From Pedobacter heparinus DSM 2366 (GTDB lineage: Bacteria > Bacteroidota > Bacteroidia > Sphingobacteriales > Sphingobacteriaceae): a DNA stretch of 64,000 bases. The notes beneath the pieces were generated by a model. It was not told the DNA's origin, searched no databases, and saw nothing but the letters and a program-made list of their open reading frames with translations. The stretch is from NCBI RefSeq assembly GCF_000023825.1, contig NC_013061.1:1612001-1676000 (forward strand). Direction: 5' to 3'. The position numbers and the translations under genes were made by a program. Of this stretch, positions 16,575-24,685 are shown piece by piece (within the stretch, counting starts at the first letter, position 1; the number at the start of each line of letters is the position of its first letter).

Positions 16575-17732
16575 ATGTCTTCAGATAAGCACATCATCCA
16601 CATGGATCTGGATTCTTTTTTTGTATCAGTAGAGATTAAAAAGAACAGTAAACTGGCAGGTAAACCCGTTATTGTTGGTGGCTTGTCAGATCGCGGAGTG
16701 GTTACTTCCTGTAGCTATGAGGCAAGGAAATACGGGGTTCATTCGGCCATGCCCTCAAGGCTGGCCCGGCAACTGTGCCCCCATGCTGAATTTGTGAGAG
16801 GAAATATGGACGATTACAGCGAGCATTCGCGGATGGTGACCGAGATTCTGCAGCAAAAGGTACCTGTTTTAGAAAAGGCATCGATTGATGAACACTATAT
16901 AGACATGACAGGTATGGAACGGTTTTATGGCTGCATGAAATTTGCCCGTGAGCTAAAGGAGCAGGTATTTAAGGAAAGTGGCCTTCCGGTTTCTTTTGGC
17001 TTGTCAGTTAACAAAACAGTTTCAAAAATTGCTACCAATGAATGTAAGCCGAACGGGGCATTACAGGTGGAACAACTGGAGATACCCTCATTTTTAAACC
17101 CGCTGTCTATCAAAAAAATACCGGGACTGGGTGCAGCCACTTTTTTGAAGTTAAGCGAAATGGGGGTTAGAAAGATCCATACTTTTGCGCAGATTCCCCA
17201 GCAGCAGGTATATAAGGTTTTGGGAAATAATGGCTTGTCATTGTGGCAGAAGGCACATGGTATAGATCATACTCCGGTAATTCCTTACAGGGAACAGAAA
17301 TCGATCAGCAAGCAGCAGACTTTTGAAAGCGACAGTATAGATTTTACACAGATCAGGCAATTGATCACCGGAATGGTTATAGAGCTGGCCTATGAACTAC
17401 GGAAGCAGCAAAAACTAACAGCTTGTGTTACCATTGTGATCAGGTATTCCAATTTTGAAACCATTACCCAGCAATGCCGCATTCCTTATACTGCGCTGGA
17501 CGACACGCTGATTGTCAAAGCCAAAGAACTTTTTGAACGTGCCTATACCCGAAGGATGCTGATCAGGCTGGTAGGAATCAAATTGTCTGCATTGGTAAAC
17601 GGTTATGAACAGATTGATTTGTACAGTGCTTCAGAGGAAAAATATAACCTGTACCAGGCCATGGACAAGATCAGGAACAGGTATGGCGAGAAGGCGATAG
17701 CCCTGGCCTCTACACTCAGCATCAAATTGTAG
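16575..17732 (+). CDS. dinB: DNA polymerase IV (Y-family)
   Basis: A 385-residue Y-family polymerase. The first catalytic carboxylates are in IIHMDLDSFFVSVE (Asp11, Asp13), the next pair in ASIDEHYID (Asp105, Glu106), so it is catalytically complete, unlike the ImuB group. The middle carries helix-hairpin-helix motifs (KKIPGLGAATFLKLSEMG) and the C-terminal part is the little finger domain. The end does not resemble a strong QxSLF-type clamp-binding tail. It is followed three nt later by a DnaE-type polymerase, so the two are one translesion unit. Confidence 0.92.
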   Translation: MSSDKHIIHMDLDSFFVSVEIKKNSKLAGKPVIVGGLSDRGVVTSCSYEARKYGVHSAMPSRLARQLCPHAEFVRGNMDDYSEHSRMVTEILQQKVPVLEKASIDEHYIDMTGMERFYGCMKFARELKEQVFKESGLPVSFGLSVNKTVSKIATNECKPNGALQVEQLEIPSFLNPLSIKKIPGLGAATFLKLSEMGVRKIHTFAQIPQQQVYKVLGNNGLSLWQKAHGIDHTPVIPYREQKSISKQQTFESDSIDFTQIRQLITGMVIELAYELRKQQKLTACVTIVIRYSNFETITQQCRIPYTALDDTLIVKAKELFERAYTRRMLIRLVGIKLSALVNGYEQIDLYSASEEKYNLYQAMDKIRNRYGEKAIALASTLSIKL

Positions 17733-17735
17733 GCT

Positions 17736-20675
17736 ATGTTTTTAAATGTCCACTCTTCCTATAGCCTGCGTTATGGCACCATGTCTGTAGAACAGCTTGT
17801 AAAAGAGGCAGTTTCTTTGGGAATTGAGCAAATGGCCATTACAGATATCAATAACTCTACCGGGGTAATGGAATTTATGCGGGAATGCAGGGCGCATGGT
17901 GTCAGGCCGATCGGTGGAATAGAATTCAGGAAGCAGAATAAATTGTTATATATCGGTATAGCCAGGAACAAGGAAGGAATGAAGGAACTGAACGACTTTT
18001 TGACCTTTCATAACTTCAGCAAAAAGGAATTGCCCGCCAGGGCAGATGCGTTTAAAAATGCCTGTGTGATCTATCCTTATCAAAGTGGCATAGCAGTCGG
18101 GACAGATGATTTTATAGGCATCCGGCCAGGGCAGTTGAACCTGCTTTACGGAAGGGACCTGAGCCAGCTGAAGGATAAGCTGGTGGTTTGGCAGCCGGTA
18201 ACGGTTTACAACCGTTTACACTACCGCCTGCATGAATACCTGCGGGCAATAGACCTGAATACACTGCTTACTAAGGTTGATGAAGGTAATAAATGCAGGC
18301 CGGACGAGCATTTTTTGCCCCCCGGTGAGCTGAAGCATTTGTATGCCGCTTATCCTTTTATTCTTGAAAATACAGAAAAATTAATGGCGGGTTGTACCCT
18401 TAATTATGTAAACAAAGAAAGAAGGAACAAAAAGACTTACAAAGGGAGCAAGGCAGAAGACAAACTGCTGCTGGAACAGCTGGCTTGGGCCGGACTTGAG
18501 CAGCGTTATAAAGGTGAAAATCATGAGGCCGCAGAACGGCTGAAAAAAGAACTGGAAGTTATCGAAGAGCTTGATTTCTTTGCTTATTTTCTGATCACCT
18601 GGGACATCATCCGCTATGGCAAAAGTAAGGGCTATTATCATGTAGGCCGGGGATCAGGGGCAAACAGTATTGTGGCTTACTGCCTGTTCATCACCGATGT
18701 AGACCCGATAGAGCTGGATCTTTATTTTGAGCGGTTTCTGAATAAGAACCGCAGTTCGCCCCCGGATTTTGATATAGATTATTCATGGGATGAAAGGGAA
18801 GATATACAACAGTATATTTTTAATACTTATGGTGAAAAGCATACGGCCATGCTGGGTACGATGAGTTCATTTAAAGACCGCTCGGTCTTCCGGGAGATCG
18901 GGAAGGTAATGGGATTGCCCAAAGCAGAGATCGATGATTTCCTAGATCCTGTAAAACAGGAAGAACACAAAAAAAATCCTGTTTATAAAAAGATCATGGC
19001 TGCGCATGGCATGATGGAGAAAATGCCTAACCAACGTTCTATACATGCCGGGGGGATATTGATTTCGGAAGATCCAATCACTTATTATACCGCGCTGGAC
19101 CTGCCCCCAAAAGATTTTGCCACGGTACAATGGGACATGTACGAAGCAGAAGCTATAGGGCTGGATAAATTTGATATTCTGAGTCAGCGGGGCATTGGCC
19201 ATATTAAAGAGGCCGTGCAGCTCATCAGGCAAAATACGGGTGATGTGGTCGATATCCATGATACCAGGAGCTTGCTGAAAGATCCCAGACTTAATGGTTT
19301 GCTGAAAGAGGGTAGCAGCATTGGCTGTTTTTATATCGAATCGCCCGCCATGCGGCAATTGCTGGTCAAACTGGCTTGTGAAGACTACCTTACACTGGTG
19401 GCAGCCAGTTCCATTATCAGGCCCGGTGTAGCGCAATCTGGTATGATGGCGACCTATATTTACAACTATCACCATCCTGAAGAAGTGAAATACCTGCACC
19501 CGATTATGGAAGAGCACCTGAAAGATACCTATGGGGTAATGGTTTACCAGGAAGATGTGATCAAAATCTGTTACCATTATGGAGGACTTGATCTGGCAGA
19601 TGCTGATATCCTGAGAAGAGGAATGAGTGGAAAGTACCGTTCAAAAAAGGAATTTGACCGCCTGATAGAGAGTTTTTTTATCCATGCAAAGAAAGAGGGC
19701 AGGGATGAGGAGGTAACCAAAGAAATCTGGAGGCAGGTGGCTTCGTTTGCCGGATACAGTTTTTCTAAGGCCCATTCCGCAAGTTATGCGGTAGAGAGCT
19801 ATCAGAGCTTATTTTTGAAGACTTATTACCCTAAAGAGTTTATGGTTGCTGTACTCAATAACTATGGAGGCTTTTACCAGCGTTGGGTATATGTGCACGA
19901 GTTACGTAAAGTAGGGGCCGTAGTACACCTGCCCTGTGTAAACCACAGTGAAGATGTTGTAAGCATCAATGGGTCAGATGCCTACCTGGGTCTGATTGGT
20001 ATTCAGGGGCTGGAGAGCCGGCATATGACCCTGATCCCCAAAGAACGGAGGGCCAATGGTCTGTATAAAGGATTGGAAGATTTTGTACGGCGTACAGGAA
20101 TCACACTGGAACAGGCCATCCTGCTCATCAGGATCGGTGCATTGCGCTTTACAGGTTCCAGTAAAAAAGCCTTGCTCTGGGAGGTGTACAGTTACCTGGG
20201 CAATAAGCAACCGGAAGTACCCTCACAGGAACTTTTCCGGATGGAAAGCAAAGCCTGTGTGCTTCCGCCCCTGGATTCAGACAAACTGGAGGATGCATAT
20301 AATGAACTCGAACTGCTGGGCTATCCGGTAAGTATGGGAATGTTTGACATGCTGAAAACAGACTACAGAGGTGATGTGAAAGCTTCAGGTTTAAGAGCAT
20401 ATATTGGTCAAACTATAAAAATGGTAGGTTTGTACGTCTGCGAAAAAACAGTGCACACCAAAAACAACAAAAAAATGTGGTTCGGTACCTTTTTAGACGC
20501 CGAGGGGAATTTCTTTGATACCACACATTTCTCTACCCATACACCTGTATACCCTTTCAGGGGAAAGGGCTGTTACCTGATATTGGGCAAAGTGGCGACA
20601 GATTTTGGCTTTCCAAGTATTGAAGTGTTCCGCTTTGCCAAATTGCCCCTGGTAGATAACCCGGTAATGGCTTAA
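17736..20675 (+). CDS. DNA polymerase III alpha subunit, DnaE-type, second (translesion-type) copy
   Basis: A 979-residue C-family polymerase, shorter than replicative DnaE (about 1150-1450). The N-terminal PHP domain is visible but worn: the usual HxH reads NVH in LNVHSSYS, and TDHNN reads TDINN. The polymerase core is intact, with GRGSGANSIVAYCL, the catalytic PPDFDIDYSW, KFDILSQRGIGHI and FSKAHSASYAVESYQ. The C-terminus has helix-hairpin-helix and OB parts (IGQTIKMVGLYV) but no obvious tau-binding tail. Pairing with dinB fits an induced mutagenic polymerase like DnaE2. No imuA or imuB homologue is nearby. Confidence 0.9.
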   Translation: MFLNVHSSYSLRYGTMSVEQLVKEAVSLGIEQMAITDINNSTGVMEFMRECRAHGVRPIGGIEFRKQNKLLYIGIARNKEGMKELNDFLTFHNFSKKELPARADAFKNACVIYPYQSGIAVGTDDFIGIRPGQLNLLYGRDLSQLKDKLVVWQPVTVYNRLHYRLHEYLRAIDLNTLLTKVDEGNKCRPDEHFLPPGELKHLYAAYPFILENTEKLMAGCTLNYVNKERRNKKTYKGSKAEDKLLLEQLAWAGLEQRYKGENHEAAERLKKELEVIEELDFFAYFLITWDIIRYGKSKGYYHVGRGSGANSIVAYCLFITDVDPIELDLYFERFLNKNRSSPPDFDIDYSWDEREDIQQYIFNTYGEKHTAMLGTMSSFKDRSVFREIGKVMGLPKAEIDDFLDPVKQEEHKKNPVYKKIMAAHGMMEKMPNQRSIHAGGILISEDPITYYTALDLPPKDFATVQWDMYEAEAIGLDKFDILSQRGIGHIKEAVQLIRQNTGDVVDIHDTRSLLKDPRLNGLLKEGSSIGCFYIESPAMRQLLVKLACEDYLTLVAASSIIRPGVAQSGMMATYIYNYHHPEEVKYLHPIMEEHLKDTYGVMVYQEDVIKICYHYGGLDLADADILRRGMSGKYRSKKEFDRLIESFFIHAKKEGRDEEVTKEIWRQVASFAGYSFSKAHSASYAVESYQSLFLKTYYPKEFMVAVLNNYGGFYQRWVYVHELRKVGAVVHLPCVNHSEDVVSINGSDAYLGLIGIQGLESRHMTLIPKERRANGLYKGLEDFVRRTGITLEQAILLIRIGALRFTGSSKKALLWEVYSYLGNKQPEVPSQELFRMESKACVLPPLDSDKLEDAYNELELLGYPVSMGMFDMLKTDYRGDVKASGLRAYIGQTIKMVGLYVCEKTVHTKNNKKMWFGTFLDAEGNFFDTTHFSTHTPVYPFRGKGCYLILGKVATDFGFPSIEVFRFAKLPLVDNPVMA

Positions 20676-21139
20676 AAGGGATAGGCTGTTTCAGTCTTGA
20701 TCTCGGACATTACAAAAAAACTCTGGACCGTGCCGATATTACTAAGCTGTGCCAGTTTGCTCCTCAGAAAATTGTGATAGGCATCCATATCAGAGATCAC
20801 GATCCTGAGAATAAAGTCGAAAGCCCCTGTCATGTGGTAGCATTCCATCACTTCCGGAAATTTTACCACCTCTTTTTCAAAGCCGCTCAAAGCACTGTCG
20901 GTATGTTCTTTTAGCTGTACCTGCGAATAGGCAATCAGGCTTTTGCCAATCTTTTTGCCATCCAGAATGGCTACCGAGCGTTTGATATAACCTTCCGTTT
21001 TTAACCGCCTTACCCTTTCATGAATGGTAGCAGTAGATTTGTTCAGTTCCAGTGCCAATTGCTTATTGCTCAGCAATGCGTCCTGTTGCAAAAGCCTTAA
21101 AATACCAATATCTGTTTTGTCGAGGTCTCCCGTATTCAT
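20672..21139 (-). CDS. Lrp/AsnC family transcriptional regulator
   Basis: A 155-residue Lrp/AsnC protein: N-terminal winged helix (DKTDIGILRLLQQDALLSNK, then LNKSTATIHERVRRLKTEGY) and a C-terminal RAM ligand domain (VMECYHMTGAFDFILRIVIS). It overlaps the convergent polymerase gene by four nt. A palindrome GTGTA-CCAGT-TACAC lies 20 nt upstream of its start and is a candidate autoregulatory site. Effector is probably an amino acid; targets unknown. Confidence 0.92.
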   Translation of the reverse strand: MNTGDLDKTDIGILRLLQQDALLSNKQLALELNKSTATIHERVRRLKTEGYIKRSVAILDGKKIGKSLIAYSQVQLKEHTDSALSGFEKEVVKFPEVMECYHMTGAFDFILRIVISDMDAYHNFLRSKLAQLSNIGTVQSFFVMSEIKTETAYPF

Positions 21140-21158
21140 TACCTTTAATTTGATGAAA

Positions 21159-21173
21159 GTGTACCAGTTACAC
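21159..21173. promoter_or_regulatory. Candidate Lrp/AsnC operator
   Basis: Perfect five-base arms GTGTA and TACAC around CCAGT, placed 20 nt upstream of the Lrp/AsnC start codon. The size fits the roughly 15-bp sites of this family. Confidence 0.35.
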
Positions 21174-21215
21174 TGAGATTTCGAAATTAATAAAAAAATA
21201 AACGCTGAAACTCAA

Positions 21216-21269
21216 ATTTCCGTAAAAAGTGCAAATTTTATGACGTATTTCCGTAAAATAGTCGGAAAT
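21216..21269. repeat. Direct repeats ATTTCCGTAAAA upstream of the sigma factor gene
   Basis: ATTTCCGTAAAA occurs at 21216-21227 and again at 21247-21258, 31 bp apart, which is about three helix turns. A third half-site in the opposite direction (CGGAAAT) is at 21263-21269. They lie 49-102 bp before the ATG of the RpoD-type gene and could be activator or repressor sites. Confidence 0.45.
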
Positions 21270-21317
21270 AAACAAAGTCCATTGATCTGAAATTCAATTC
21301 TTCTGACCTTGCCTGCG

Positions 21318-22178
21318 ATGAGACAATTAAAGATAGAGCAGTCCATTACCAACCGGGATTCGGACTCGATAGAAAAATACTTGTATGACATTGCAAGAAT
21401 TGACTTACTAAGCGTTGAAGAAGAGATTGTGCTTGCCCAGAAGATCAGGAAGGGAGACCAGTCGGCATTAGACCGCCTGGTAAAAGCCAACCTGCGCTTT
21501 GTAGTATCTGTGGCCAAGAAATATCAGAACCAGGGCATCCGTTTGTCCGACTTGATTGCAGAAGGAAACCTGGGGCTGATTAAAGCTGCCCAAAGGTTTG
21601 ATGAAACTAAAGGCTTTAAATTCATCTCCTTTGCCGTCTGGTGGATCCGTCAGAGTATTATGATCGCAATTGCCGAACAGAAACGTATCGTCCGTCTGCC
21701 TGCAAACCAGATCGGTGGAATCATGAAGATCAACAAGGCTATGGCTGACCTGGAACAACAGCTGGAACGGGTACCCAGTTTGGAAGAAGTTTGTGAATTT
21801 ATTGAACTGCCGGAAGAAAAGGTGGTCGATTATCTGCACCACGCCCCCATGACAACTTCCCTGGATACAGTAATAGCAGAAGAATCTGGTTTTACCCTTG
21901 CCGAAACCATAGAGGATACCAATGTAGAAAAAACAGATACTACGGTATTGCAGCACTCTGTTACTGTAGATGTGAAGCGACTAATGAGAGGACTGCCGGA
22001 ACGCGAAAAAGAAATCCTGTCCATGTTTTATGGTTTGGGTGGCTATCCGGCCATTGGCCTGGATGAAATTGGCGGTAAGATGAACCTCGGTAAAGAACGG
22101 GTAAGGCAGATTAAAGACAAAGCCCTGAAAACATTAAGATCGGAACAACCAAAAGCATACATGATGGAATATATCTGA
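21318..22178 (+). CDS. RpoD/SigA-type RNA polymerase sigma-70 factor (probable second copy)
   Basis: A 286-residue group 1/2 sigma factor from the ATG of MRQLKIEQSITNRDS; a TTG nine nt upstream also opens the frame but ATG matches known Bacteroidota starts. Regions 1.2, 2 (ANLRFVVSVAKKYQNQG, DLIAEGNLGLIKAAQRFD, KFISFAVWWIRQSI), 3 and 4 (EKEILSMFYGLGG, MNLGKERVRQIKDKALK) are complete. Region 3-4 differs from the usual housekeeping sequence (GLDEIGGKMNLGKERV in place of TLEEIGxKFxLTRERV), so I read it as a paralogue with a specialised role. Its upstream region has spaced direct repeats. Confidence 0.85.
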   Translation: MRQLKIEQSITNRDSDSIEKYLYDIARIDLLSVEEEIVLAQKIRKGDQSALDRLVKANLRFVVSVAKKYQNQGIRLSDLIAEGNLGLIKAAQRFDETKGFKFISFAVWWIRQSIMIAIAEQKRIVRLPANQIGGIMKINKAMADLEQQLERVPSLEEVCEFIELPEEKVVDYLHHAPMTTSLDTVIAEESGFTLAETIEDTNVEKTDTTVLQHSVTVDVKRLMRGLPEREKEILSMFYGLGGYPAIGLDEIGGKMNLGKERVRQIKDKALKTLRSEQPKAYMMEYI

Positions 22179-22190
22179 TATATTTACCTC

Positions 22191-22796
22191 ATGGATAAAT
22201 CACTGTATCTGGATCATTTAAACCTGCTGCCTATTCCTGGAGAAGCATTTTTTTACCCCGGCTTTTTTACTGAAGCAGAGAGTGACCAGTATTTTCAGGA
22301 GCTGACGCATCAGGTAACCTGGAAACAGGAACCCATAAAGGTTTTTGGTAAGGACATATTGCAGCCAAGGTTTACCGCATTTTATGGTGATGAAGCAACA
22401 AGCTATAGTTATTCCGGTATTACCCTAAATGCCATGCCATGGATAGATACCTTAACGCGTATTAAAGAAAATATAGAGACTAAATTTGATGTGGAATTCA
22501 ATACCTGCCTGCTTAACCATTACAGAAGTGGTGCCGATAGCATAGGCTGGCATCGCGACAATGAAAAGAACCTTGGCCAATATCCCTTCATTGCATCTGT
22601 AAGCTTTGGCGCACCCAGGATATTCCAGTTCAGGCATTATACCGATAAAATTCCCATCATTTCTGTTGAACTGACGCATGGCAGTTTATTGATCATGAAA
22701 GCTGATACACAACATTTATGGGAGCACAGACTACCTAAAATCCTGCGCCCTGTAGGGCCCCGTATCAATTTAACCTTTCGCCTGATCCTTAAATAA
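22191..22796 (+). CDS. AlkB-like 2-oxoglutarate/Fe(II) dioxygenase
   Basis: A 201-residue dioxygenase of the AlkB/ALKBH2 type. Iron ligands are in WHRDNE (His121, Asp123) and His179 (WEHRLPK); the 2-oxoglutarate arginines are in RINLTFR (Arg191, Arg197). The substrate lid region and the ASVSFGAPRIFQFRH strand are typical. Such enzymes remove alkyl groups from DNA bases by oxidation. It follows the sigma gene by 12 nt on the same strand, so it is probably cotranscribed. Confidence 0.9.
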   Translation: MDKSLYLDHLNLLPIPGEAFFYPGFFTEAESDQYFQELTHQVTWKQEPIKVFGKDILQPRFTAFYGDEATSYSYSGITLNAMPWIDTLTRIKENIETKFDVEFNTCLLNHYRSGADSIGWHRDNEKNLGQYPFIASVSFGAPRIFQFRHYTDKIPIISVELTHGSLLIMKADTQHLWEHRLPKILRPVGPRINLTFRLILK

Positions 22797-22826
22797 TATT
22801 GTTTAATTTAAGTCAGAAAAACCAAT

Positions 22827-22845
22827 ATTGTTTTGTAAAAACAAT
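22827..22845. promoter_or_regulatory. Palindrome in the TetR promoter, candidate operator 1
   Basis: ATTGTTTT, spacer GTA, AAAACAAT: perfect eight-base arms. It covers the -33 element of the promoter for the TetR-DoxX pair, so binding would block transcription. Confidence 0.5.
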
Positions 22846-22861
22846 TTATCTGTTACTTTTG
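22832..22861 (+). promoter_or_regulatory. Promoter of the tetR-doxX unit
   Basis: TTTG at 22832-22835, an 18-nt spacer and TACTTTTG at 22854-22861 give a complete Bacteroidota -33/-7 pair. The start codon follows 29 nt after the -7 element. Confidence 0.65.
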
Positions 22862-22875
22862 TTAACACTGTTAAC
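22861..22875. promoter_or_regulatory. Palindrome after the -7 element, candidate operator 2
   Basis: GTTAAC, spacer ACT, GTTAAC: perfect arms and directly at the expected transcription start. With operator 1 it brackets the promoter, a layout expected for TetR autoregulation. Confidence 0.5.
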
Positions 22876-22890
22876 TAAAATATATACCGT

Positions 22891-23490
22891 ATGGGAATTG
22901 CAGAACGAAAACTCCGTCAGAAAGAAGAATTCAGGGCAAGCATCCTCGAGGCTGCATGGCTGCAGGTTTTAACAGATGGCTGGCAATCCCTCTCTATCCG
23001 TAAAATAGCCGATGCCATAGAATACAGCATTCCCGTTATTTACAATCATTTCGAGAACAAGGAAGCCATATTACTGGAATTTACCAAAGCAGGCTTTCAA
23101 AAACTGGCAGATGCCCTGCAAAAGGTTAAAATACAGCATAAAGATCCGGCATTACAGCTGGAAGCCATAGCTAACGCTTACTGGGATTTTGCTTTCGACC
23201 ATAAAGAATATTATCAGCTGATGTTTGGTTTGGGTATTCCAGCCTGCGACCGGATAAACCAGGTTGCTGAGCTGAAGAATATGACCACCATCATGATCTC
23301 GAGCATTCAGGAAGCCATTGCTGCCAGTACAAACAAAGAAGCAGACTTTTTTCTTAAATACCATACCTACTTTTCAATCCTCCATGGCCTGGTATCTATA
23401 CAGATGATCGAAAAGGACGGTAAACCTGCTGAAGAAAACCGGAGGATATTACAGGACGCAATTTCTGGATTTATAAAATCTTTATTTTAA
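22891..23490 (+). CDS. TetR/AcrR family transcriptional regulator
   Basis: A 199-residue TetR protein. The N-terminal helix-turn-helix is LSIRKIADAIEYSIPVIYNH followed by FENKEAIL. The C-terminal part (about 75-199) is a helical ligand domain. Its promoter is flanked by two palindromes, so it very likely represses itself. DoxX follows 14 nt later and is the obvious regulated gene. Ligand unknown. Confidence 0.92.
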   Translation: MGIAERKLRQKEEFRASILEAAWLQVLTDGWQSLSIRKIADAIEYSIPVIYNHFENKEAILLEFTKAGFQKLADALQKVKIQHKDPALQLEAIANAYWDFAFDHKEYYQLMFGLGIPACDRINQVAELKNMTTIMISSIQEAIAASTNKEADFFLKYHTYFSILHGLVSIQMIEKDGKPAEENRRILQDAISGFIKSLF

Positions 23491-23504
23491 TCTAAACTAA
23501 TTTT

Positions 23505-23936
23505 ATGAAACGATTATTTAACACCAATTTTAACAATGAAAGTGTACACTTTATGTTGCTTGTACTGCGGGTGGCAGCTGGCGCTTTTATGCTTGTTCAC
23601 GGTTACCAAAAACTGGGCTGGATTACTGCCGGCGGAGAAATACAGTTTGGGGATCCTATAGGTGTAGGCCCGGTATTGTCCCTTTATTTAGCCGTATTTG
23701 CCGAATTTTTCTGCTCCATTTTACTGATTCTGGGATTGGCCACCAGGTTTGCCCTGATACCACTTATCGTTACTATGGTTGTTGCGGTGGGTATTGTGCA
23801 TGCAGCGGATGGCTTTGATAAAAAAGAACTTGGATTGCATTATCTGGTTGTATATCTGTTTCTGCTGGTTGCCGGGGCCGGAAAATATAGTATAGATAAC
23901 CTGATCAGTAGAAACCTGAGTGGTCGCAGAAGGTAA
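23505..23936 (+). CDS. DoxX family membrane protein
   Basis: A 143-residue protein with four membrane segments. DoxX marks are LLVLRVAAGAFMLVHGYQKL, the loop GDPIGVGPVLSLYLAVFAEF and FCSILLILGLATRFALIPL. Family members have been linked to thiol and redox stress, but their chemistry is not settled. It is in one operon with TetR upstream. Confidence 0.9.
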   Translation: MKRLFNTNFNNESVHFMLLVLRVAAGAFMLVHGYQKLGWITAGGEIQFGDPIGVGPVLSLYLAVFAEFFCSILLILGLATRFALIPLIVTMVVAVGIVHAADGFDKKELGLHYLVVYLFLLVAGAGKYSIDNLISRNLSGRRR

Positions 23937-23979
23937 ACAGGCATCAATTTTGATGACTGTAATCTAAACACACATACTA

Positions 23980-24579
23980 ATGAAAAGAATCTTCTTATTA
24001 TGCCTTGCAGCCCTGGCCCTATCCGGTTGTGGTATCAACCAACAGGCAGCGCAAATCAAGGCACTCGAAAAATGTACTTACCGGATTACCTCGGCCGATC
24101 AGATTACACTTGGTGGGGCTGATGTGAAAAAAATGGTAGCTAATGGTGACGTTAACCTGGGTAGTTTGCCGGCCCTGGCCCTGGGTTTGCTCAGAAAAGA
24201 CGTTCCTTTAAGGGCACGCTTAAATCTGGAAGTTAAAAATCCGACAGGCAATGCTGCTGCCATTAATGAATTTGAATATAAGATCCTCATCAACAGACAG
24301 GAACTGGCTACCGGTTTTGTAAACCAGGCACTCAATGTTGCAGCAGGTCAATCTTCTACTGTGCCGGTTGATATGGAGGTCAACGTTTATCCTTTTATTT
24401 CAAACAGCAAGGTAATGGGAGAGATCAGCGATTTCCTTAAAAGCAGTAAAGGAGGCCCGGAAAAGAAAGGCATACTTACCCTTAAGATCAGGCCCAGTAT
24501 TAAAGTAGGCAATACATTGGTCAAATATCCGGGTTTTATTACAATTGATAAGGAAGTAAGCAGTAAAATTCTCCTATAA
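23980..24579 (+). CDS. LEA14-like (WHy domain) lipoprotein
   Basis: A 199-residue lipoprotein with LSGC at residues 14-17. The rest is one beta-sandwich resembling LEA type 2/WHy domains, with RARLNLEVKNPTGNAAAINE and EFEYKILINRQELATG as the characteristic strand pair. The family is tied to desiccation and stress in plants and has no set role in Bacteroidota. It stands 43 nt after DoxX. Confidence 0.7.
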   Translation: MKRIFLLCLAALALSGCGINQQAAQIKALEKCTYRITSADQITLGGADVKKMVANGDVNLGSLPALALGLLRKDVPLRARLNLEVKNPTGNAAAINEFEYKILINRQELATGFVNQALNVAAGQSSTVPVDMEVNVYPFISNSKVMGEISDFLKSSKGGPEKKGILTLKIRPSIKVGNTLVKYPGFITIDKEVSSKILL

Positions 24580-24588
24580 AAAGGGTCG

Positions 24589-24596
24589 TATTTTTG
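24589..24596 (+). promoter_or_regulatory. Candidate -7 promoter element for the PIG-L gene
   Basis: TATTTTTG matches TAnnTTTG and is followed by GCAGG. It lies 89 nt upstream of the ATG, leaving a leader of about 80 nt. No clear -33 element was found. Confidence 0.4.
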
Positions 24597-24685
24597 CAGG
24601 ATTGTTACGGTTTTAGTTTTTATTTAGAACCGCAGATTGGCGATTTTTAATTAATTTCGGAATCCGATATAATTAAAACCTGTAT

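Noticed and set aside
18942..19577. Minus-strand open frame of 211 codons
   Set aside because: Lies wholly inside the DnaE polymerase core, which has strong motif support on the other strand.
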